Shown here: piece by piece, positions 52,394-63,682 of the stretch
Layout: each line of letters begins with the position of its first letter
Position numbering within the stretch: the first letter of the stretch is position 1
Source of the DNA: Tetrahymena elliotti 4EA
Taxonomy: Eukaryota > Ciliophora > Oligohymenophorea > Hymenostomatida > Tetrahymenidae
Length of the DNA stretch: 64,000 nucleotides
Direction: 5' to 3'
Assembly (NCBI GenBank): GCA_000231825.2
Contig: JH720322.1
Location: 124,001-188,000 of the forward strand
Position numbers and translations under genes: made by a program
The notes under the pieces: generated by a model
Seen by the model: only the letters and a program-made list of their open reading frames with translations
What the model was told of the DNA's origin: nothing
The model's database searches: none

Positions 52394-55300
52394 TCAAGAT
52401 ATCTTTTTTAAGTAAGAAAGTAGGTATGGGTTTTTCTCTATGACTTCTATTTCAATAAGATTTAGATATTCTTTTGTTTACTATATTTTCTTTTAGATAT
52501 AAACTGAATACTTCATTATGCCAAAGAAAAAAGTGATAAATATCGTTAACATCTGCCATATTATAAAAATTACTTAACTTCTTATCTAATCATCGTATTA
52601 GCTTGAGTTTATATCTTTAAGAAAGTTTAGTAAATAGTCTAAAGATAATTTTAGCTGCTACATGAAAACAATAGTATCTTACAGTGTATAGGTATCATAA
52701 AATTGTATAGCTTATTTCTCAAAAACTGAGTTATCTTTATTCTGATGAATTTAGTAAAAACTGCTACATATTTGGACAAAAGATTTTATAGCAATTTAAA
52801 GCCCTTAAAGTAACGCTCCTTGATTAGTTTTGGAGCATTATTGAAAATTAAATTGGCTACCCTTAAAGTATTAACTATTATCATTGAATGTTTCACATGC
52901 GTTAACTTCTATAGCCCTATAAAATATATTTAACATTTTGCTTGTTTCATATTAAGAATTTTATTCTTTTGTATTTTAAAGCTATTAAAATCTCTCTAAA
53001 TTCTCTGAAGTCCACTAATCCCTGTTAGCTAGAAATTCTGAGTAGTAATCAAATCCTAGTACAGCATTCTCAGGGTAAAGTCTTGAGAGTATAATATTTT
53101 ACCTTCCTTGTATCTGTTCGTTCATAATAGATTGCATGTCCATAACTGCAACTTTTTATAAAATAAAGTTAATGATTAAAATAAAGGAAATAAATATTTA
53201 TTTACTAAATGAAGTGTATCTGTCTTAACAATTTTAAAAGAATTTTTTTGATGTGAAGTAATCAACAATTGGTTATATTTGCTGGCATATGAAAAATATC
53301 ATAACAATTACTACCACTTTAATATAAGAAGTTGGGAAAGGGATAGTATTGCTAATATTCTTTCTTTTTACAAACAACTAATTTTATTCAAAACTTTTAA
53401 AGCTAGAAAAAGAAACCATCTTATTAAATTTTAAAAGCTGTTATCTCTGGTTAGAAATACTAATTATCTTTTTTGAATATTTTAAGTTTTACATCATTAA
53501 ATTTATTTTATCTGGTTCAATTGTTGCAAAAAGTTTAAGGATATCGCTTTATTTTTAAATGATAAAACTATATGTAGGAATTATGCTAGCAGCAAACAAA
53601 AAGGAAATAATAGCAAATATAGATACCCTTTGCACTAAATATGATTTTTGTTCATCTTGCCTTTATTAAAAGGAATCATTTATTTTATTTGTTACATCAA
53701 ATATCAAAGTATTAAGAGGCTAGAAATTCAACTCCATGTTATGCTAAAATATTTTATCAGGATCCATTAGATTATTTTGAAGGGCAATATACCCAGTTTA
53801 TGTAATTATATTATAAACTAAGCTGCAGTTTGCACTAAAAATACTTTCATCTCTCCCTTAGAATAATACTAACTCTACAGAATTACCAATAAGATTTTGA
53901 AATACAATTTAATCTTATGACCCTTTACTATACATGATCTACATTTTATCCACTAATTCTCTATGTTCAGATAGTAACCCCTACTTTAAATTTTAAAGAA
54001 TTTCTTAACCTTACTAACTCGAGTTAAACTAAAAAAAGCCCAACTTAATTAATTGCATAGTTGCCAAGTATGTATCAGATATGCTTAAAACTGAATTTAT
54101 CCCACTCAACCAATTTATTAGCAAGAAGTTTTATTTATCAACTTTTAAGACTTTACTTGTTTGTGAAAACATGATCAAAGAATATAAAGCCATTACAATT
54201 AATGCAATAGCTCCTAGTAAATTTATTATTTTTATTCCTGCTAATCCACTTTTTGTTGAAATAAATCTTGCTAGTATTTGACTATTTAATAGAATATAAA
54301 AAAATTTAACCACTTTAATTTTGTTCACTAATTTAAAACTATTTTGATTGGATTAAATTTATTTCATTTTTTTCAATTACGCTTTTGGAAATTGAAACAT
54401 CAATTTTAGGTTCTAAGTTAAAATATTTAACACTGATGATTTTTAAAATTCTTAAAAAAATTTTTTAGTATTGAGTTAATCTGTGAAAATATATCAAAGA
54501 TATCACTACACTTGCAACAAAATTATGCAATATTTTAATTTTGATAAATTAATTTCTTTTTTGATAATTTCATTTAATTTGTTTAAATATTCTTCAAAAC
54601 AATTATTTTTCATGAAAGATGTTTACCTCTCTGAATTTATTGAACTGAGTCCTGAAATACTAGCTTATCTGTTAACTGTCTTCTACTTAGTCCCAGACAT
54701 GGAATCGCTATTAAAATCAGATTAAACTTGTTATTAAGCAATTTCTTCTGATATTTTTAGGTTATACATGATTTAATTGCTTTTTTATGGGTTGATTTAA
54801 TTTTCAATAAATTAAATGTTTTCAACAGCTTATTGAAAATTATTTTAGGAGTAATTTTAGTTGATAGAAGCTTGCTTAATTAAGGTATTAATATTATTAA
54901 AATTATATGATATATTTTCTTATTCTGTATGTATTTTATAAGGTGATTCATCTTCTTCATAACAATTATTAGCTGTACTAATAGAATTCAATTTATCTCC
55001 TTTATTTAATTGCAAATTGGTACTTACAAAATATGATAATGTTCCATCTGCATAATTAATTTTTTAATTTGAAAAAATCTCATCATTTTTTCCCAATTAA
55101 ATATTAGTGTAATTTATCTAACTTAAATTAATCTAGCTAGATTATTATTCTGACCCAAACTGATAAATATTACGATTGCTCAATAAATTCCTTGTTGTAT
55201 TTATTTATGTTTCTGAAAAATTATTATTTGTTGAAGATCCTAAATCTTCGGGCTTCTGTAAAATATAACCATCTTTAAAATAGTTTTAGTCCTAATAAAA

Positions 55301-58300
55301 ATAAATTTGAAAAATAAGTAAAACATGATCTTTTCTTTTTTAATTAAAATGAAAGTTTCAAAAATTTACAAAAAAAATTGATTTCATCTTTTGTTACTTT
55401 CTTACCATTTATCTTGAAGGAGATTTACTCCCATTTTCATATCTTTCTTCATATTTTTCAAACTAAATATTATAATCTTAGCAATGCTGTTTGAATTCTA
55501 AAATATATTCTACTTTTTGCTTTTCATCATTTAAAGGTTCTAGCAAATTGAAAGTCATATGTAGGTAATTCATTTATTTATTTGAAATAAAATTTAGTTC
55601 TATACTGGCTCTAAATAAATCCAAATCAAATAAATCTTCAACTAAGGTTTCTTAATTTATTTAAACATTTTAGAGTCCTTTTTGAGGTTTGATCAGTATT
55701 GTTTCAAATTAATAATGAGAGTAATTACATTAAAGTTCAGACATTTACAAATAATTTTCATCTAATTTATTATTAGTGTTTTGGTGCTTTTGCTTATCTG
55801 ATTTATTTTAAAGAATATTCTACCAACCCCTCAATAAAGGAATCCATTCTGATAGATTTATTTTTTTTAAATTATTAGCAGAAAATATCTCTGAAAAAAT
55901 TTAATTGTATAGCTACTAACTTAGAGAGATAGCAGACATTTGTTTGTTTAATTCAGCTAATATATGATATCTCTCATCTTTAATTCTTTTTAGCCAGCAT
56001 GCTAAACCTATTTCGAGTTATTAATTAACAAATGAAGTTTAAAATTTAATTTCATAAGGTATAACCCACCCATCTTTATCTTAACATAATACTTATGGTT
56101 TTGTTACTATATCTAAGTTAATTCTTTCTTACTTTAAGAAATCGAATAATATATTTTGATGAGATTTTACAATACTTTTTGGTATTAAAAAATCAATATT
56201 TTTGCCTTTACATTAATCATTTTAATATATCTGAGTAATTTCAAAAAAATTTTTAGAAACACTTTCTATTTGCCCTAGTTAATTTTCTAGTAGTGACAAA
56301 AAAGCTACGCAACTATTCTCTGAATAAAAAGGTATTTTAGAGCTATATGCACTTATCTTTTTCACTGTACGAATTTATTTTATAATTTTTGAGTTGGATT
56401 TAAAGGTGGATTAAAAACTCTCACATAAACATCTTAAATAAGTACTATAACATTTAAATTCAATTAAATATTCTAAAATACTGCCTAGCAATTCTCTAGA
56501 ATCAAATAAATCTTATAGACTTTACTCTAGATCTTATAGACTAATCTCTTGCTAGCATAGTAATTGGATAAGTTTTTTCTTTTTCTGAATGCACAAAGCA
56601 AATTATTTTTCAGCACTTAACAATTTCTCATCATATAGAATAATTGAAAAAATGCTGTTACTTTGATATTTTACATGCGATTATTAGGAGCTTATTTTCT
56701 GCTAATATTTATCATAAAGATTATCAGCAAATAGCTTTAGTTTTGTTTGTTAAATTATACTCATTTATTTTAATACTGATGACTAACTAAATTTCTATAT
56801 TTCTGTAAACAAAGTGTTTTGATTTTGTAAAGCATCACCCAAAAATGAAAAATAGCTAAAGTATACATCTGCTATAACACTTTTTGAATGACTCTATCTA
56901 ATTAAGTTCACATACACTAGATTTAAGTGCTAATTCAGTAGAACTCTCCTTAGTTCATTTCCTAAAAATTTCTCTCTTTAAATTTCACCAGTTTCATCTA
57001 ATTTCAGCTGTGTCTATTGTTTAAAATCAAATTAAAGGTTAATCTGGTTAGAGAATCAAATATTTTTGTAAATTCAATCTTAAATTAATTGATCAATACT
57101 AATTAATTAATTTTATGAAATCCAAAATTTAATTTGTTTTAATGGTAATTAATACAACAAAAATTTCAAAGGTTAAAAATTAACTAAAATTTAAATGTAT
57201 TTTTTATGTATTTTTGTAATTAATTCCAAATAAAGCAATTACCTTTTATACATCTTTGCAAACGCAATCTTCATTATCTGTGCATTTTAGTATGTGATCA
57301 TTTATAAGCTACTCTAGTGATATCGAGTAGCTTGATAGTGAATACTCAGAGAAAAATAGTTAGTAATTATTAAAAATGTATCTACAGTATATATCGAAAT
57401 TTAAAAATGAAAAGGCCATCCTTTTATTGTGTTATTAATTATGAAGCAGTTGACTTTGTTTGTAGCAAATCTCCAGGAGATATTTTATTCTTACTTTAAA
57501 TAAAACTTTTCCAATAGCAAATGATAAAGGAATGATTATCAAGATTCCTACAATTAAACTTTCATATGGCAAATTTATATATTTTTACAGAAGGACAGTG
57601 GCTGAAATTGAAAGACTTACTATTGAACATTGCATGCTTAGTGTCATGATTGGCTATGAATAATAAGGTTAAGTAAATAAAGAAACATATGTTTTGAATA
57701 ATGACAGTGCTAATAGGGAGAATTTAATTAGAAAACTAGAATCACTATTACTATATATTACTATACTAATTATTTCTAATGTGTAGGATATCAAAAGAAA
57801 ATCACTATTTCTTTTTTGCAAATAATCAGATATTACAAATTTAAAACTATAATCACCACAAACTCCAAAAAGACCTTTTAAATAAGAAAATTTAATTTGT
57901 TTAAAACACAGATGCTAAAATACTAATGAAGAAGTGATAAAAGATATAAAACTTTAAAAATTTGAAAATTCTAATATTTTAAATTTTTACCAATGAGTAA
58001 TGTGAAGATTATATTAGCTATTGAGACTTAATTTGTTTATTAAATGCAAGCAAAACTTAAGTAGAGTGAAGGAAAGGCTAAAGCATAGCAATAAAAACCA
58101 AGTAAGTAGTTTAGAACAGAAACTTTAAAATTTTTAGTCAAAGCAAAAAGAATAACAAGAAGCTTGATTATAATATAACTCAATGCTATGATGTTCCAAG
58201 CAAAAATGAAATATAAAAGATTAGTTACTATTTCACTTGATATTGAATGCTTCAAACTACTAAATAATAATAAATTCTATACTGATTAAAAGATCCCATC

Positions 58301-58468
58301 TTACTAAGTTATATCGTTGGTAAAGTTAATTTATATTAGGTAGTATTATTTAAGAATTAAAAGAAGATAGCTCAACCATAAAGGTCTCTTTATATTATCA
58401 TAAATTGAAGAGCCTACTTCAGGATATGCTTGTAATATCCTCTAAATAATTTCTTTAAAGCTAATCAT
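52394..58468 (-). CDS. TmcB-like PAS membrane protein, array gene H
   Basis: Rightmost member. It starts at ATG 58468 and stops at TGA 52394. Introns 57875-57990 (phase 1) and 57014-57242 (phase 0) match the other paralogues. After the first intron it reads CGDYSFKFVISDYLQKRN. Its motif at 57258-57296 is H-x3-C-x5-C-V-C, the only one with Val instead of Phe. The helical region includes ILYDEKLLSAEKQF, equivalent to ILFDE in B-E. PAS is at about 56000-56340 (NSCVAFLSLLENQLGQI, GKNIDFLIP, DGWVIPY). A shorter linker (54900-55450) follows. LFATIEPDKINLMM is near 53500-53550, VKRKNISNT at 53346-53371, a loop with paired Cys ends in QGALLQG, and the tail is NPYLLSYLKKIS. Closest to G. Exon structure of the second half is only partly resolved. 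Confidence 0.78.
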
Positions 58469-60016
58469 TTTCTATAAACTTCTAAATACACAAATATCTA
58501 TTTTTTCTGCTTTTACTTTATTTTAATTTGTTCTAATAAATTAATCATTGATTTTTAATCAAATATATAGAATAAGAGTTAGACTAATTTTAATAACTAA
58601 TTATTTGTAAACAAATTTGGATTTAGTTAAATAAGTTAAATGTAATGTTAAATATTCTTTCATAACCAAATCAAAATAATTTGGACAAAATTCAGGAAAC
58701 CATTCAAAATTTTTTTACTTTAAATCATATCTGTAATGCTTTTAATATATAAAAAATCAATAGTTTTTCTTCTTTAAACGTGGTTAAAAATTCTTCAAAA
58801 ACTACCATGTTAATGTTTTAATTACCTCTTATTATTATTCTCTTATTATTATATAGTAACTAACTAGTTCTAAAATGTGTGATTTTAATAAATATCTTAT
58901 AGATTTTTATAATGTAAGTGATTATCTTTTTTTAAATGCTAAAATTTGGAAAATTATTTCATTTAAAATCTGTAATTTATTCTTTTTGGTTTTTTAGTGA
59001 GTAATAAAATCTTATCTTTAGTTTTTTTATTGTTTTTCTATCAAATAAAAATATTTACAAAAATTAAATATTCACTAAATTATTATTGATATATTGATTT
59101 AATTGATCTTCTAAAAATTAATTTATTTATTATATAAAAAAGTTTATTTTATTTAATTACATTTTTTTTATAAAAAATAGGAAAACAAAATTTAAATAAA
59201 AGAAGAAATAGAGTAAATCTTTAAGCTATTAAAAAATAAATTTAGATTGTAATGTATGTATGGTTATAAAATATAACATAAAAAACAAATATTTTTACTA
59301 ATTCTAATTAATCCTCAACTTAATGTAAATTTATATTGCACACACCATTATAGCATCAAAATTGAACTCTCCATGTTTCTTGGTAGAAATAAACTTAGTA
59401 ACCTAAATTTTTTGCTGTAAAGGATAAATGTAAAAAATGTATTGGGAAATTTGTGGGTTGGTTATCTTACTCTAAAAATAAAATAATGAATTGTACCTAT
59501 CATTTTAAAAAGAAAATAATTAAATAAAAAGATTTACTAAAAATACTAGGAGTAGATAACTTTTACTTGATCAAATAAAATTAATTTGTATCCAGATATT
59601 TTAAGTAAAAATGACATAAATAGGTAGGAATTGAATTATTAATATTGCCAAGTTTATTTATAAATTTGATATATTAATTATAAATACTATGAAGATTAGT
59701 TATTTTTAAATAAGATTTAGTCATTCATTCATTGGTTCATTTTTGATTCTATAAAATATTAATTTTCTTTTGTTTGTTTGTTTGATTGATTGATTCCACT
59801 TTCTTTTTTAACTTGTATAATTATATGTTATTTTTCATTTATTAATTTAGAGTTTCTTTGAAAATTATTAGATTGTTTTTGAGAGATATTTACAGTAAAA
59901 ATATTTGTTTTTTATGTTTGAGTTTTTATAAAATAATATTGATGTAATTTCATTTAATTACTATTTTTTTATTTATTTATTGGTGTTATTTATGAATAGA
60001 AAATTATTATTTCTTA
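58469..60016. other. Spacer between gene H and FIP1
   Basis: About 1.5 kb with the 5' region of gene H and the FIP1 3' untranslated region. It contains a short TTTG/ATTG microsatellite at 59768-59795. Positions 59330-59420 are slightly less A+T-rich; the minus strand there reads KFISTKKHGEFNFDAIMVC before losing any coding character, perhaps a decayed exon. Nothing firm. Confidence 0.35.
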
Positions 60017-62662
60017 TCACTTTTTGTTTCTGTAGGAATTTTCCTCTCTTTTTCTTGAAGATGAAGAGGATCTTGATCTCTCAGATGAGTCAGATCTTTA
60101 GTTACTATTTTAGTTTTATATTTTGATTTAATGTATTTTCTTAAAGAAACTTTAGAAGAAATTAGGATGAGTGTCATGTTTTGTATCATTACTTTTTTCA
60201 TCCTTCTCTTATCTTTTGGAAGGGTTTGATTGGTATTTCTACTATTGATCTTTTGCTTGAATGTTTTCTTTAGAGCGATTTGAAGGAGTTGATTCTTCTT
60301 AAATGATAGTAGAACTTTAATACTTTTTGTCATTATTTGATTTGCTACTTTGGTCTTTGTAATCTTTACCTTTATCACTTTTGTTGATATTACTATTAAT
60401 GTTACTTGAAGAAGATTGCTTATTGCTACTTTATCTTTCTGAACTTCTTTTTTTGTTTTTCTTGCTTTCTTTTTTACTTTGAGATAAGCTTCTAGAAAGA
60501 GAGCTACGTTTATTATGTTTTCTTTCTTTATTCTACTTTTTATGAGATGATCTAGACCTACTTCTTTTGTCTTTTTCACTACGATCTCTTGAAGATTCCT
60601 TATCATATTTGGAAGATTTATGAGTAGAAGGACTATTATCCCTATTATATCTACTGCTATTTTATTTATTACTGTCATTGTTATTTGAGCTCTAGTTACT
60701 GTACTAGCGATCAATATTGCTTGAAGAATTATTATTGGTTGAAGTATTGTTTTATTTCTTTTTAATCCTATCAAATAAGCTAGAGTTCTAAGTAGAGCTT
60801 TGTTAATTACTCGAACTATTTTATATATTAGAAGAGTTACTGTATTATTTAGAATTATTGCCACTGCTTGCATTTGAACTATAGTTATTATTGCTACCAT
60901 TATTGTTATTTCTTGATGAGTATTTAGAATTATTATTATTTGAGTTACTGTTATTTTGTTTATAATTATTATTATAATTAGAAGAGGATTGCTATTATTA
61001 GTTTGATGATTGATTATCATCTTCATCTTGCATAGATAAATCGTCTTTGGAGTGGTCTTCATCATCATTGTTTTTGGTGCCATTGTTGTTATTAGCTGAA
61101 TTATAGTTGTTATTATTACTGTAGTTGTTTTATTTATTTTAGTTATAATTTTTATTGTAACTTTGCTTATTATTGTTGTTGTTATTGTTTATGCTATTAT
61201 TTTATCTGTTTTTCTAATACATCTAGTTACCATTGTTACCTTTTTCATCCTATTGATCGTTTTAGTTTTATCTGCTATTATTATTTTCACTGTTATTATT
61301 TTACTAGTTTTAAGAATAGTTGTTTTGGTAATTGTTGCCTTTATTTAAGTTGTTCATTCCTCCACCCATAAATTCATTCATTCCTATCATTCCTCCTTAT
61401 TTCATGTTAGGAATCATACTGTTCATATTGAATTTTCCCATATTAAGATATGGGTTTTTCATGTATGGTTACATCATGAGGTATGGATTGTTAAACATTC
61501 CTTGCATCATTTACATATTCATCATTGGATTCATAAATGAACCAAAATTCATCATACCTGAAGGTAGGTTTTTATTGAAATTGGTATTACCGAAAGATGT
61601 GTGAGGAGTTGTAGTACCAGTAATAGTCTTTTTAGTATTTGTAGTTGCACTTGTTTTTTGTTAAAGAGAAACCATATTTGCATATTCTTCCTTAAAAATA
61701 TCTTACAAAAAGTATATTTTTTCAATATCATTCTAATGTATTTATTCATTTTTTTAGCTTATATTATGCATAATTTGCTATTAAAGTGCTATAAAATCTA
61801 TTTGACATTTACTTTACTCCTTGTATGCTACATAATTATCAGGTATTTAAAAATTATTTAGGTTACTTTAATAACCTCTTTAACCCATTCCATCTTGTTA
61901 ATCTTCCTAAGCCATATTATCTTAATGCTACTCATCGTGCTTTTAAACATAATACGTTAAAACATTTGCTCTCAAAAAAATATCAACCATATTTTTTGAT
62001 ATGCTTTAGCTTTACTTCATTAGAGTTTCATTATCTATATAGTTTTCTAATATGACTTAAATAAACTAATCCCTATCAAATGGATTGTAATTTTATGGTG
62101 TTTCAAGTAGCTCCTCATCATATGGATTACTGCAACCACCATATTCTAAAGGAGTTTTATCATTCATTTTGTTTAGTTGATATTTATTCTCTTAATAGTT
62201 TTCTTTGACAGGAAACTTAGCTGTCCAAGCACGGCATTTGTTAGCATATGCTAGAAAAGTCTGTTCACAAAAACCATAATTGAAGAAATCGGTTATATCT
62301 ACATTTGGTTATTTCCATCTAGCTTCTGAATCCTTATCAAACTTTTCCTTAAAAACTTCTGGAATAATCAATTTATATGCTTCCTTTTTTTAATTTTTGA
62401 GAGTTGCTTGAGCTTATTATAGATCTCTGTTTTGTTGTTATAGTATTTACTACTAACTGTTGTTCCCCATAAAATTTCCTAATCCCTAGTTATTGCTTAA
62501 ATTAGCAGAATCATTGTTAATTGGTATTCCACTATTTGTGTTTATTTGTGTTTGACTACCATATTAGTGAGTAAAATTAGCATTTACTTAATTTTATCCT
62601 TCAATATTGCTATTATTTTATATCTTGTTAACTCCATTTAAAAATAAATTTCCTTAAATCAT
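60017..62662 (-). CDS. FIP1: FIP1-like pre-mRNA polyadenylation factor
   Basis: A single open frame of 881 residues from ATG 62662 to TGA 60017, with no intron. Fip1 is the subunit of the cleavage and polyadenylation complex that tethers poly(A) polymerase. Residues 112-148 hold the Fip1 motif: ARWKQPNVDITDFFNYGF, then a Phe/Trp-rich helix; the DI-x-DFFNYGF core is diagnostic. The N-terminal 100 residues are Asn/Gln-rich and lack the usual acidic stretch. After the motif come a Gln-rich region, a Met/Asn/Pro segment (MMNMQMMQGMF, PYMKNPYLNMG), a long Asn/Ser/Gln tract and a C-terminal third rich in Ser-Arg and Lys (SRSSHKK, SSERSRSSSSSRKRE), like the RS/RD tail of animal FIP1. It is far longer than yeast Fip1. 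The 5' leader carries a TTTG repeat (62717-62735). An in-frame extension upstream lacks ATG, so I keep 62662. Confidence 0.88.
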
Positions 62663-63682
62663 TGCAGTAATATCTGATAATGTATGTCTTTATAAATATC
62701 TCTAAAGAAGCAGCCTTTGTTTGTTTGTCTGTCTTTCACTAAAATTTATTTATTTTGAAAAATGTTTTAAATATTTTCAATAGCTTTTTTTGCTTATAAT
62801 TTGATAGAAAGAATTCAAAGTTTTTTTTGTGTTTATTTTTTATAAATATTATTCCTATACTATTTCAAATTATTAATTCAATCAATTATGATCTTTTTAT
62901 TATTTATTAATAATTTTCTTTGCAAATTTTTTATTTAGAGTTTCTTTCCCTCCCTTTTAAAACCCGGCGTTTGCTATTTTAACAAACAAACAAACAAACT
63001 TTAAAACTAAAAAAATGACTAAGAATCTCTTAATAGTAATTCACTTTCACATTCAATATTTGCTTGCTATTCATATTAATAAACAAGCTTATTTTTGCTT
63101 TCTCTTCTTTTTAATTTTTCAATGGATATTTATATGCAAAATAATGACTATTTATCTAACGAAGTAAATTATTTAAAAAGTACTACATAATAGAAGATAT
63201 CTAATATATCATTAGTCTATTTTAACAAAAAATAAACCTATTTTTTAAAACTTAAGTGTCTAATAAATTAAATTTTAAAAATTTTCATACTTCTCAACAA
63301 TTAAATTCTTAAATAAAAAAAAGAATAATTTTTAATTTGGAAGATATACAATGAATAAAATTATGTTTAGATTACTAATAAAATTTAAAAAAAATAAGAA
63401 ATCTCTCTAATCTAATCAAATCAACAAATGATTTAAATTATACAATTAATTATTAAAAAATATAAAGTTGATATAAATTTCTTGAACAAAAGTGTTATTT
63501 TTTGGAATAAATTATTTTTAAATAAATCATGTAAATCTTAAATAATCAATAAATAGGATTGATAGATTTTAATTTTCTATATATTTTTTAGTCAAGAAGG
63601 AAGATGCTATTTTTACAAAAAACATAGATAACATTTAGTGAAATATTTAATATGAACATTTTTAAAAATTAAGAGTTGATCA
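62663..63682. other. FIP1 upstream region and glutaredoxin 3' spacer
   Basis: About 1 kb. Near FIP1 lie CAAA-type repeats (62717-62735 and 62981-62999). Between them and the glutaredoxin gene is a small G+C-rich patch at 62949-62970 containing CCCTCCC and CCCGGCG, striking in this background and about 290 bases upstream of the FIP1 ATG, so possibly a promoter element. The rest is A+T-rich with no coding signal. Confidence 0.45.

Noticed and set aside
54081..54725. Plus-strand frames of 66 and 80 codons
   Set aside because: They are antisense of the late membrane segments and linker of gene H.
59768..59795. TTTG/ATTG microsatellite considered as a regulatory or origin element
   Set aside because: Short simple repeats like this are common in A+T-rich spacers and nothing nearby suggests a function.
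60007..61083. A 358-codon standard-code frame on the minus strand
   Set aside because: It is the wrong frame of FIP1. The true frame, read with TAA/TAG as Gln, gives the Fip1 motif upstream and the Asn/Ser and RS tracts here, and runs uninterrupted for 881 residues.
61163..62055. Several hydrophobic plus-strand frames
   Set aside because: They are antisense of the Asn/Gln-rich FIP1 coding region; AAT/AAC codons read backwards give Ile/Val-rich shadows.
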